DNA from: Diadophis punctatus similis
Lineage: Eukaryota; Chordata; Lepidosauria; Squamata; Dipsadidae
Length of the DNA: 64,000 bases
Assembly (NCBI GenBank): GCA_023053685.1
Contig: JALIGW010000063.1
Location: forward strand, 186,001-250,000
Direction of reading: 5' to 3'
Below, in pieces: positions 10,601-20,846 of the stretch. The position numbers and the translations under genes are program-made. The first letter of the stretch is position 1. Each line of letters starts with the position of its first letter. The notes under the pieces were generated by a model. That model ran no database searches. It was given only the letters and a program-made list of their open reading frames with translations, and was not told the DNA's origin.

Positions 10601-12560
10601 AATCCTTTCTTCTACCCAATGCTCCCTGCTGAAGGAGCCCAGTACCCAGGGATGGTGAAGCTGGTCCTCCATTTCAGGTGGACCTTGGTGGGTCTCCTTG
10701 CTCCAAACACTGAGAATGGAGAAAGGTTCATGAGGACGTTGACTTCCATGCTGGTCAGGAATGGCATTTGCCCAGTTTTATCACAAACCTTTTCTCCAGC
10801 TTCTCGGGAAGCGAACATAGACTGGCATATATACCGCAATTGGAGAAAGATGAATGTCTTTATTTTTGCTGCAGACTTGAGTTCATTCAATGCAGGGGTT
10901 TTGCTTGTGCATCTGGTATTTGAAAGGCTGAAGGAACCTCTTAGAGGAAAAGTCCTGCTCACCACAATCCGCTGGGACTTCACTATTTATTTGTCGAAAA
11001 GATCTTTTCCTGTTGAATACATCCATAGCATATTTTCCTTTCCTATGAAGAAAAATCAAATTTCAAAGTATGGTAGCCTTTTGAAGCCTTATTCTTTTAT
11101 GAGGCACTTTGTAGAGACCTCCTTCCTGTGTTCCTACACCAACAATTCCTTTTCAGTGAAAGTCTGGGGACGGTGCAGGCAGAGAGAAGATCTGGCAGCT
11201 CTCAAGGAAGAGGAGATGGATCCAATCCTGACTCGGGACAACTATTTCATTTACAACACAATCTGGGCTGTGGCACGGGCCTTAAATGCAGCTTATTTAT
11301 GCAGGTCCAGGAACACGTTTAAAACTGGCAAAAACGTGAAAACTCCAAAGCTGAAGGCGTGGCAGGTACTTATTTTCCATTGCACAGCTCTCCATAGCAG
11401 CTGAGAATCTATGTTACAATTGTAAGAACCTGGCAATAATTATACTGTATTCTGAATATAAAAATTACATTAAATTCCAATTTTCCATTGCTCTCCTTTC
11501 TGCAATTCATTTCACCCTGCTCATTTCTTTTTCCATTTCTTTTTACAAGCTTCTTTGCAAAAATATTACTCTTCCGCCTCTTTCTTCTTCTTTGACTCTT
11601 TTTTTTACAAGCAGGACCGTTACCATGTCATACACCCTCTCGCCACCCTCTCACTTCCTGGGCTGTCCTTCTGCTCCAGAGCAGCCTTTACCCCGAGTGG
11701 ATCTCCTTCTTTGGCTAAGGATCCCTTTGATTTTCCTTCCCCGGCTCAAATCTCTCAGTAGAAGCCTCTTTGGGCCAAGCAGCTAAGCAGGCTAAGGTCA
11801 GGTGAGAAGATGAAGGGTTGGACTGGGAAAAGTCTGGAAGCAACAAGAGTGAAGACTATTCCACAAAATATTCCATAGGTGTTCCATAAAATTGAAGGAG
11901 GTGGCCTTACCTGGTACCAGAGATCATCTTTCACTATGAAGATATTTGGGGTCTCTGCTCCATGGCAAGTTGCCCATCTGTCGCCTCAATGCAGAGTTTC
12001 ATAAGCACAACCTACTACTATAGCAAAGGTCCCACAGTCAAAGATTTTTCTCTTCCTATCTGCCGATTGACCTGTAAACCGGTTTTTTATAACATTGTTT
12101 TTTTTTTTTAATTTTATTTTATTTTTTCTCCACAACTCCATTTATATATCAATACACATATACCTTAAAATATTAAAGGAATATACATTGTTATACATTT
12201 TAGTTTCAATCATTCAAAGGTCAATATCTTATTTTGCACCTATTTTTTATCAACAATCAGCAGTTTGTTCTTATTCTTTCCGTTCCACTCCCCTCCCTCT
12301 ATCCTCCTCTTTCTACTTTCTTACACCTTCACTCCCCTTCTACCTCCCTCTACTCCTTCTCCTCTTCCTTCCTTCTACTTCCTCTTTCTCCCTCCTTGCC
12401 TTTCCCTCTGTGCTCTTTATCCTAAATCCTCTCATATTTGACAGACTGGTATTATATTCCAAAGTTATAAACTAACGGTGCCTCTTCTAGAATTTTTATT
12501 GTTATATCATTTCTATATCATCCATCCATCTATCTGTCTATCTATCTATCTATCTATCTA

Positions 12561-12602
<42 letters not shown>

Positions 12603-12695
12603 CGTCCGTCCGTCCGTCCGTCCGTCCGTCCGTCCATCCATCCATCCATCCATCCATCCATCCATCCATCCATCCATCCATCCATCCATCCATCC

Positions 12696-12730
<35 letters not shown>

Positions 12731-12850
12731 CGTCTGTCTATCCATCCATCCATCCATCCATCCATCCATCCATCCATCCATCCATCCATCCATCCATCCA
12801 TCCATCCATCCATGTATCTCTGTATCTCTGTATCTCTGTATCTGTATCTG

Positions 12851-12938
<88 letters not shown>

Positions 12939-13094
12939 CGTCCGTCCGTCCGTCCGTCCGTCCGTCCGTCCGTCCGTCCGTCCGTCCATCCATCCATCCA
13001 TCCATCCATCCATCCATCCATCCATCCATCCATCCATCCATCCATCCATCCATCCATGTATCTCTGTATCTCTGTATCTCTGTATCTGTATCTG

Positions 13095-13186
<92 letters not shown>

Positions 13187-16100
13187 CATCCATCCATCCA
13201 TCCATCCATCCATCCATCCATCCATCCATCCATCCATCAATCAATCAAATACTTTACTCTAGGTATATGTTGCTAAAATAATGCTGCCTCCCCCCAAAAA
13301 TCTAATTTTGTCTTCTGGGATCACCATCAATTAATTTCAAATTTTTACTCCATATTGACCGCTATAGCTTAACTTGTCAAGATAGCTATTATCTCTCCTA
13401 CCTATTGATTTTAAGCCACAATGCTTCCTCTCCTTCCTTAATCTCTTTATCATCATTCATTTTTCTTATCCCCTATTTTTATCATAACTAAATGCCCCCA
13501 AAAGTCCACATTTCAATTATATAATTCATATTAAGATCTTATAATCATATTAATTATTCATTTCAGTTTCTCACATTAATTATCAAAATTCTTTCTATGT
13601 TATTTCAAATCAATAAATTGTACAAATCTTATCGTATACAAAAAATAATAATAATGATAATTATTCAAATTCTAGATGCTTCCAAAGATTGACCTATTTT
13701 TATTCTTTTTTGTATTTTATCTTTGAAGGTACAAATATTTAATTTCATCAATTTTAAATTAATTTAATGAATCAATCTTATACCAATCTATAATATAATT
13801 ATAAATTCATAGAAAGGAAAATTTATTCATATAAATGGTTATATTGAGTATTTAAACAAGTCTTTTTATAACATTGTTTCTGTGTGGGGCATCTGATTTC
13901 ATTTTGGCTTTATTGGCAAAATTCCTTTGGTGTTGTTGTGCACAACATCAATTTCCTTTGGGGTTTTAATTTTGGACCTCGATAGTTCATACTGGATATA
14001 TCCTTTGCTTTGGTTACTTCCCATTGGTTTTCCAAAGTTTGCAGTGACAATTATGAATGGAAGAGATAAAGAACATCTTTCGCCATCCTCATTTTCCGGG
14101 CCATTCTTGATCCTTCTAACAAGATTTTTATTCTATATTCCTCATCCTTCATGCCAGCTGAGACGGAGGATTCTTAGAAAAGAACTTTCTACGTCCTGTG
14201 TAACATTGCCCATTTTCTCTTCCATTCCAGCTTCATTCTTTCCTTCAAACCTCTCAGTTTTATAATAATTCCATTGATGGGGTATATTTGGATGAGAATG
14301 GAGAGCTGGTAGCAGATCTGGACATTGTGAACACAGTGGTTTTCTCCAATCTCTCTGTTAATAAAGTGGCAGCTGGTAGGCTAGAAAGAGTGGGATCCTT
14401 GGATTTCAAGTTGATGATGAACCAGAATGCTATTGCAAAGATGGAGATGGTGAACAAGGTGGGGAAAAGACTTTATTCTGCTCTTTATGAAGGTTTTTCC
14501 AGATGATTGCAGAATTGGAGCAGGGGTGGACTTAGGATGTCATCTCAGTTCTCCCAGAGAGGGAACATCTTCCCATTAGATGTTCAGGTGTCTATGAGGA
14601 AAAATATCCTTAACTATTCCAGTTAACTAAACTAAACTAAACTTAACTAAACAGTTGTTTACCAAACCTCTCTACAAGAAAGCTGGATTTATATCATGGG
14701 ACAAAGTGATTGATTTTGTCAAAGCAGAAATCCATTCAACTTTCTTTTCACTAGGTACATTGAGAATTTAAAATAAAATTGGGGTGGGAGAAAAATTAGA
14801 AGAGAAGGTAAATAGGCAAACAGCAAGCAACCACATCAGTTTGAGGAGCTCTAAGTTTCTTGTAGTCTTCGAATTTAGCAATGAATTGAATTGGAGATCC
14901 CCACATTTTTCCTTTTACCTATTTTAGGAAATAAAATAATTCATGTTATGGATATTATTTCTTTCCCTCTTTCTGGCCAGCCCCAGCCTCCTTCCAGATG
15001 TGTGGAAAGCTGTTCTCCTGGATTCATGAAGGTGGCTCAGGAAGGGAAGCCCATCTGCTGCTACAATTGTCGTCCTTGTGCAGAAGGATCCATCTCCACC
15101 CAGGAAAGTGGGTGATAGCAGGAGAAAGGGGCAGACTTTGGGAAGGACCCATGGGTGAAATTCAGCAGGTTCTGACAGGTTCTGGACAACCGGTAGCGGA
15201 AATTTTGAGTAGTTTGGAGAACCGGGAAATACACCTTGGCTGGCCCCAGAGTGGGGTGGGAATGGAGATTTTGCAATATCCTTCCCCTGCCATGCCCACC
15301 AAGCCACAGAACCGGTAGGGAAATTTTTTGAATTTCATCCCGGAAGGAGCATAGATTTCCCCTAAGATTCTCCATGAACATGTATTTTGAAAGGCTTAGC
15401 CAGAGTGGGTCCCACCTCTTTGAGTCTTGAGAAAGATATACATTTATGTTATTGTGAATTTCAAATTACTATTTGAAATTGAAGAGCTGAAGTGGTGCAG
15501 TGGTTAAATGCTGCGACTGCAGGCTGACTGCTAGTTCAGCAGTTCAGCTGTTCAAATCTCACTAGGCTCAAGGTTGACTCAGCCTTCCATCCTTCTGAGG
15601 TCGGTAAAATGAGGACCCAGATTGTTGGGGGCAATATGCTGAACTCTGTAAACCGCTTAGAGAGGGCTGTAAAGCACTATGAAGCGGTATATAAGTAAAG
15701 TGCTATTGCTATTGCTATTAACTTCATTGCTCTAAATAGCGAAAGTTTCCAGATTCCACAATATAATGATGGAACTTTGACTGGATCTTTGGAAGTGGAA
15801 TGACCAAATTCTGGCCATGTCTGGTGGGCACTTTGGGCAGCCACAGTTTCATAGTTACTCGCCTTTACACAAAGGAGGTATTTTTTTGCTAATGGAGTCT
15901 CACAGAGTCTCTTGGATGTGCTCTTCATTCTACTTGCTGGGTGGGGTGGGGGAGTTGGTAGCCTTATGTCATAATCCTTTGACTGCGCCATCTGTTAAAG
16001 TGGTGCCTTTTTTGTTCTGCTTCAGGTGACCCCTGGGTTTATACTTCCTGAGTCTGACATTGCAGAGGTTCTGCTGGAGGCGCCTCTTTAAACAATTTTC

Positions 16101-17614
16101 AAGCTCATCGCCCAAGGAGAGGAGAGGAGAGGAGGGGAGGGGAGGGGAGGGGAGGAATCATGAGTTGGGGTTGACCAAACTTCCTTCTTGATCTTATTGG
16201 AAGATGTTCCTCTTTCGGATAACAAAAATGAGGAATGCTTTTTGATGTCCTCACTCCAACTCATCTTCAAGGGCCACTCCACCCAACATATCTTTCTCCA
16301 TGGCAAAAGTAGTGTTTATCCACTTCAGCTGGCAAAAGCTACGCTAAGCAATCCTTCACATGTGCTTAATTCTACTATAGGCTGGATCTCATTGGTGCCT
16401 TAAAGCAGTGAGAAAAGGCTGGGCTCCAATTTTCTAGAGATTCAGCAGTGAAAAGGTAAAATGGTGGAACTGCCTTCCTTCCTTGAGTCCTTTCTTCTTC
16501 CCTTCTTCTCTCAACAAGTTCATTGATAAATTGGTAACAGTAATAAAATAAAACAAAATAAAATAAAATAAATATTAAGATGTTCTAGCTGGGGGTAAAT
16601 GAAGAAATATATTGATTTCACTTACACACAATCATTTACACCAAAAACAAGTTTACCCAAACAATGCATTTTATTAAAGGACATGTTAAAGGGAGATCCT
16701 CCTCTTGCTCTTTTTCAGATGCAGAGAAATGTACCAAATGCCCAGATGATCAAGGTCCAAACACCAATCGAATTCACTGTATCCCCAAGATTAAAAGTTA
16801 TCTTTCTTATAAGGAAAATCTGGGGCTCATCCTGACTTTCATTGCCTTGTTCCTCTCTTTAACCACAGGCTTTGGCTTGTGGATTTTCATTAAATTCATG
16901 GAAACACCAATTGTCAAAGCCAACAACCGGGATCTCTCCTACATCCTCCTGGTCTCCCTCCTGCTTTCCATCTTGACCTCCTTCCTGTTCATTGGCCGGC
17001 CAAGGAGGGTGACCTGCCTCCTCCGACAAACAGCCTTCAGCATCGTCTTCTCAATTGCCATTTCTTCAATCTTGGCCAAAACGATCACAGTGGTGTTAGC
17101 CTTCTTGGCCACAAAACCAGGGAATAAAGTGCAGATATGGTTGGGGAAGAGCTTGGCCAACTCCATTGTCCTTTCTTGTTCTGGCTTCCAAGTTGTCATC
17201 TGCAGCATGTTGTTGGGAACTCTCCCCCCGTTCGCTGACTCTGACATGCACTCCCAACTTAGAGAGATCATCCTACAATGCAATGAAGGTTCTGTCACCA
17301 TGTTTTATGTTGCACTTGGGTACATGGGCTTCCTGTCTGCCGTCTGCTTCATGGTGGCTTTCCTGGCCCGGAATCTCCCTGGGGCCTTCAACGAAGCCAA
17401 GCTGATCTCCTTCAGCATGCTGGTCTTCTGCAGTGTCTGGGTGTCCTTTGTGCCTGCCTACCTGAGCACCAAAGGGAAGTACACAGTGGCTGTTCAGGTC
17501 TTCTCCATCTTGGCCTCCAGTGCTGGCTTGCTGGGCTGCATCTTCATCCCCAAGTGCTACATTATTATTTTTAGGCCAGATCTGAATACCAAAGAACATT
17601 TGATGTCAAAATAA
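7478..17614 (+). CDS. V2R-2: vomeronasal type-2 receptor, six exons, apparently intact
   Basis: Class C GPCR expected in basal vomeronasal sensory neurons, detecting peptide or protein chemosignals and coupling through Go. Exons: 7478-7680, 9535-9826, 10562-11365, 14231-14458, 14981-15107 and 16719-17614. All introns are GT-AG, with phases 2,0,0,0,1. The lengths sum to 2550 bp, which is 849 codons plus stop, the usual V2R size, and I find no internal stop. Residues 1-17 or so form a leucine-rich signal peptide. Exons 1-4 form the Venus-flytrap domain, exon 5 the nine-cysteine linker, and exon 6 the seven helices. I chose the ATG at 7478 because the frame upstream has no ATG giving a better leader. 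Its exon 1 is unlike those of V2R-3 and V2R-4, so it belongs to another V2R subfamily. No promoter motif was recognised. Expression cannot be judged from sequence. Confidence 0.92.
8327..8996 (+). mobile_element. CR1/L3-type LINE, C-terminal ORF2 and 3' end
   Basis: Lies in intron 1 of V2R-2. The decayed frames read [59 protein letters not shown] and [25 protein letters not shown]. These are the post-RT C-terminal motifs of CR1 elements. It ends with ggttggactagaagacc and the seed of an ATTCT array. Frame changes near 8570 and 8780 make it non-coding. Confidence 0.85.
8997..9081 (+). repeat. (ATTCT)n microsatellite
   Basis: About 17 near-perfect ATTCT units directly abutting the 3' end of the CR1/L3 element. 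This is the microsatellite-seeding pattern described for CR1-L3 LINEs in snakes. Confidence 0.97.
9535..9826 (+). CDS. V2R-2 exon 2
   Basis: 292 bp after acceptor cattctttcag. The first base completes the split codon CT+G. It encodes [27 protein letters not shown], a LLDLLSEGE segment, VPNYSCG and ends YKIPQ in phase 0. These are landmark motifs of the receptor's first ligand-binding lobe. V2R-3 exon 2 has exactly the same length. Confidence 0.92.
10049..10440 (+). mobile_element. tRNA-derived SINE (Sauria-like), copy 1, split by a MITE
   Basis: Starts agctgcggtggctcagtgg (A-box-like), has a B-box-like gcagttctaatctc and ends in a (GCTATT)n tail. A short repeat attgaag flanks it at 10042-10048 and 10436-10442. 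It lies in intron 2 of V2R-2. A hAT MITE is inserted at 10249-10384. Confidence 0.8.
10249..10384. mobile_element. Palindromic hAT MITE inside the SINE
   Basis: 136 bp, an almost perfect fold-back: the two halves, starting cagtgtttcccaacc, are inverted copies of each other. It has a perfect 8-bp duplication, ctctaaag, on both sides (10241-10248 and 10385-10392). Confidence 0.95.
10562..11365 (+). CDS. V2R-2 exon 3 (main ligand-binding exon)
   Basis: 804 bp, phase 0 at both ends. It opens ISHSFDSQ and contains [29 protein letters not shown] and [13 protein letters not shown]. It ends with the [15 protein letters not shown] motif before KAWQ and the donor gtactt. It covers the second lobe and hinge of the Venus-flytrap domain. 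The frame is fully open. Confidence 0.92.
12098..13862 (-). mobile_element. LINE-like retroposed insertion in V2R-2 intron 3
   Basis: A 17-bp direct repeat, tttttataacattgttt, occurs at 12084-12100 and 13863-13879 and brackets the segment. Next to the left copy is a T-run, i.e. a poly(A) tail of a minus-strand insert. This is the signature of target-primed reverse transcription. I could not assign the AT-rich body to a LINE family. It hosts the compound tetranucleotide array. Confidence 0.75.
12519..13248. repeat. Compound tetranucleotide array (GATA/GACA/GACG/GATG on the minus strand)
   Basis: About 730 bp of TATC, TGTC, CGTC and CATC blocks on the plus strand, in a repeating order, with a spacer built of gtatctct units near 12811 and 13055. 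The two spacers are 244 bp apart, so one whole cycle has been duplicated. GATA and GACA are the constituents of the snake Bkm satellite. Long open frames through it are an artefact of tetranucleotide units lacking stops. Confidence 0.97.
14231..14458 (+). CDS. V2R-2 exon 4
   Basis: 228 bp after acceptor tccattccag, phase 0 at both ends. It encodes [12 protein letters not shown], then [19 protein letters not shown], a stretch with [16 protein letters not shown], and ends MVNK before gtgggg. It is five codons longer than exon 4 of V2R-3. Confidence 0.88.
14981..15107 (+). CDS. V2R-2 exon 5 (cysteine-rich linker)
   Basis: 127 bp after acceptor ctggccag. It encodes [29 protein letters not shown] and SISTQE, ending in phase 1 (A) before gtgggtga. 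The cysteines match the NCD3G pattern that couples the ligand domain to the helices. Confidence 0.92.
15150..15342. mobile_element. Non-autonomous hAT element (GGTGAAATTCA family)
   Basis: 193 bp in intron 5 of V2R-2, ends catgggtgaaattcag and ttgaatttcatcccg. The flanking 8 bp are gaaggacc and gaaggagc (7 of 8 match). Confidence 0.85.
15486..15720 (+). mobile_element. tRNA-derived SINE (Sauria-like), copy 2
   Basis: Aligns end to end with the SINE at 10049, including the block caaggttgactcagccttcc and the tail (GCTATT)n. It lies in intron 5 of V2R-2. No clear target duplication. Confidence 0.8.
16115..16156. repeat. Purine-rich GGAGA/GGGGA simple repeat
   Basis: A run of ggaga units turning into gggga units on the plus strand, within intron 5 of V2R-2. 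Confidence 0.9.
16719..17614 (+). CDS. V2R-2 exon 6 (7TM domain)
   Basis: The acceptor is ctttttcag ending at 16718. It encodes [11 protein letters not shown], then seven hydrophobic helices. Class C landmarks are [43 protein letters not shown] between TM5 and TM6, and IPKCYIII at the end of TM7. It stops at TAA 17612-17614 after [10 protein letters not shown]. All elements broken in V2R-1 are intact here. Confidence 0.95.
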
Positions 17615-17701
17615 AATTAAAAAATGACTTTTAGAAATCTATTATTTTTCAAAAATTTCATTTAGTAGGCTTGATTAATGGGTTTTGATAATTTAATGTT
17701 T

Positions 17702-17840
17702 GCCTGTTTGTTTGTTTGTTTGTTTGTTTGTTTGCTTGCTTGCTTGTTTAATCTACATGCTGCCCATCTTGGCTAGGGATAACTCTAGAGAAGTTACAAT
17801 CAATTCAAAACAGAACAAAAGATTAAAATAATAAATAGTA
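17702..17840 (-). mobile_element. LINE 3'-UTR fragment with (TTTG)n
   Basis: A (TTTG)n/(CTTG)n run followed by catgctgcccatcttggctagg and ctctagagaagttacaatcaa. This resembles the minus-strand L2-type 3' UTR seen again at 20541-20660. It lies just downstream of V2R-2. Confidence 0.5.
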
Positions 17841-19621
17841 GCTGTAACATTGGTTTGAAATTGACAGGTATGGGAAGGAAAGGAGCAAGATGCACATTGG
17901 GAGGAGGTATTCCTCTTATTTCTAAAGCTACCCATATTTATTTTCCTCTATATTCTTAAAGAAACCAATAACAATACACCAAGACTCATTTAATCACAAT
18001 AGTGTGGGCAAAATCGGATTCCAGATGAATGGAACTGTTTGGTAGGCAAATGAAGACATAAGATTGTGGCCTTGCAGCTCACAGTGACCTGTGGTGAGCT
18101 CCATCATAACATCCCCATAGCAACCCCTGAATCGGAAGATGCAAATATTTCTTATTCCTAACACCATCTTTCTTTGCAGAGAACAAAAGGGCGAGAAGCG
18201 ACCTAAGATTTATTATGCTAATGTTGGCCCCAAAATGTCTGAGCCTGGTGCAGAAGCCAATCAGAGCCACATACAAGTGAGGAACTTTCCCAAAAGTTTT
18301 ATTGAAGCGCTTCAGCAAAAGGGTCCCAGCCACTTAGGGAACTGAGACCCTGAACAATAGCATAGTGCGATCTTTTATGCAGTTGATTTCTAGAAAAAAG
18401 AGAATTAAAGTTTCACAAAGCTATTACCTTTTTTGGAGTTCTATCTTGCTTTTAATCTACGTGTCTGTTTGTCTATGGAGTTGTGCCTTGTTTGAGCATA
18501 CATGTTGTTTTGCCCCTATAGAGTCATGTCTTGGTTAAACTTTACCTGTCCTTTTGTCCCTATTTGTGGTTTCCGCTGCTTATCTTCATCTTGCCAAATC
18601 TTGCAACTTCCTATCTAATTTGAGTAGGTGTTATTACATTTCCTTTATTTCAAACTGACATCTTTATACTGCTACATTCCTCTCAATTATCCCTCCCTCC
18701 CAAAATGGGGATATATTGTTTCTTAGTAGGTGATTCATCACTATTATTTATAAATATGGTCAGATGGATCATTTTCCCTTTTTTGCATCATTTCCCCTCC
18801 TTTCTGAAATGTATACCTAGTTATATATTTATTTAATAAACAAATTTATATGGACACTCCACACATGTGGCTTTGGATGGCTTATAATTTTGAACATAAC
18901 AACATAAACACTTATAAAAACCATATCACTTTATGAGTGGGTGTGGGAATATGATGCAGATGTGTCTCTTTGGTTGAAGGAATTTCTCACTATTCTTTTG
19001 GAGAAGACTCCACTTCAAAACACATTTTTATTTTTTTCAGCATCCAGCAGGGTTGACTCTATATGTTTAATATTAAATTAATTTGATCTTTGGGTCACGT
19101 TTTTCCCTTTTTGTTGTTGTTGGTGCTGGATAGATCTTTTTGTTTGTTTTTCTGTTTTGTATTTTATTTTTTATGATAAAGCAAAATAAATATATTTAAC
19201 ATATTGTTTAATAAATACTGCAGTGAGGTCCTCTGTTTTGAAACTGGTGTCGGAAATAGGATTCACAATTTTTGATCTGTGATCAGGGATAACAGGGCAT
19301 ATGTATGTGTTGTAGTGAGCTTGATCCCATGTCCTTTCCTGCTGCCAAAAATCCAGAACCATTTAGGAATATATTTAAGGCAACAGTCTGTGTCTAAATG
19401 TTTATTTTGGCTCGTTAATTCTGTGTGGCCTCTTTTTCATTCCAATTCTCAGTCACTATTGGCCATGCAATGAGCACAACCGAGCAATGACTGGAGGTAT
19501 CTGGGAAGGAGGATTTGGCTTTGAAGGGGTGAGTGTGACCCTTCTGTGCTTACATGGGTCATTTTGAGTCTCGGACAAAGACGATCGTCAATCATGCTTT
19601 CTCTGCTGTCAACCTTCAGAG
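17841..19621. other. Intergenic, unassigned
   Basis: Space between the 3' ends of V2R-2 and V2R-3. AT-rich. A block at about 18080-18345 looks repeat-like but I cannot name it. No gene seen. Confidence 0.5.
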
Positions 19622-20031
19622 CAGGGGTGGTTTCCTCCTGGTTTACACCGGATTGCCCAAATCTGTAGCGACCAGCTGGTGACATCACGATGGCGTCATG
19701 GATCTGGTTTGGTCAGCCAGTCCTTGGGCGCCACCATCTTTTTTTGGGAATTTTTGCCAATTTTTTTTACTGTTTGGAAGTGTTTTCTTCTGCTGCTGCT
19801 CAAAAAATGGCCCTCCCGCCCACCCCTGGGTTTATACTAACCTTTATTCCTTCGCCCAAAGCACAGCTGATCAGCTCCTCAGCTGTGTTTCGGGCTGATT
19901 ATAGCTACTGAGCATGCACGGAAGAAGAATTGCACAGGGTAGACGCGCTCGTGCGTATGAGTGGAGCGAGCAAGCGCGTGTGAAATGTCGCGATGCGGAG
20001 CGGTGGCGAAGGTAAGTGGAACCCACCCCTG
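19622..20031. mobile_element. Non-autonomous hAT element (GGGTGGGTTC family)
   Basis: 410 bp with ends caggggtggtttcc and ggaacccacccctg and a perfect 8-bp duplication, cttcagag, at 19614-19621 and 20032-20039. Confidence 0.93.
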
Positions 20032-20540
20032 CTTCAGAGGACTTTATGAGAACTGACTTTAGCGTTTAAGAGACAAGAGAATCTTGTCTTGGATTGAGAA
20101 GGGGCAACCTCTTGATCAAAAGTCAGTCCATATGCTTGTGTGAAGACCAAAATGAAGTTTTTGGGTGTAAACCTTTAGCCATGTTATTCTTTGGAGGATG
20201 GAGGACATGCAGGGCCTTCAACTCCTCCACTTTCTTAACAAGCCTCTCTGCCTGTAGCTCCTACACAGCCTCTGCCATGGTGAGTTCCTCACTGCTGGTG
20301 ACAGAGGAGGGCTACCTGTAATGATGATACACCTTCTCACCTCCCCTCTTCTGGCATCAGAGGTTGGAGCCAGAAAACAGGCCTGCTGCCTTTGGCTCCC
20401 CTGCTGGGATGGTGACTTTGACCAGAACAGTCTCAACAGTCTAAGTTGACCGACAGTGTTAGCTTGGGTGAATGGGGATTTTTGACACCTCCAAAAGGAA
20501 ATATTTTACCCCCCAAAAGAAGAAAAGGTTACGTGGAGTT

Positions 20541-20665
20541 TTGTTTGTTTATTTATTTATACACTGCCCACCTTAACTAGAGGTGACTCTAGGTGGCTTA
20601 CAATCAAGAATAAACTAGATCAAATGTGCAACATTAAAATAAAGAAATACCAATAAAACTGACTT
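20541..20665 (-). mobile_element. L2-type LINE 3'-UTR fragment
   Basis: TTTA repeats followed by cactgcccaccttaactag and aggtggcttacaatcaa, the usual 3' end of an L2-like LINE read on the minus strand. Confidence 0.55.
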
Positions 20666-20846
20666 TTATAGTTTGATCACTTGCTTTCTGATGTATGAGG
20701 TGAATGACCGTAACTAATGAGAAGATAAGCATTTCCTGGGCTCAAGTTTTCATCTGCAAGAGGAGAAATTTCTTGCTTCTCCATAACAACCACCATCTTT
20801 ATAATAATTTTCTTTTTCTGTGAAAAAGGCAGCTCACACTACTGCA

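Noticed and set aside
12478..13281. Long open frames (up to 267 codons) of repeated PSIH/YLSI peptides
   Set aside because: They are translations of stop-free tetranucleotide repeats and exist in several frames at once.
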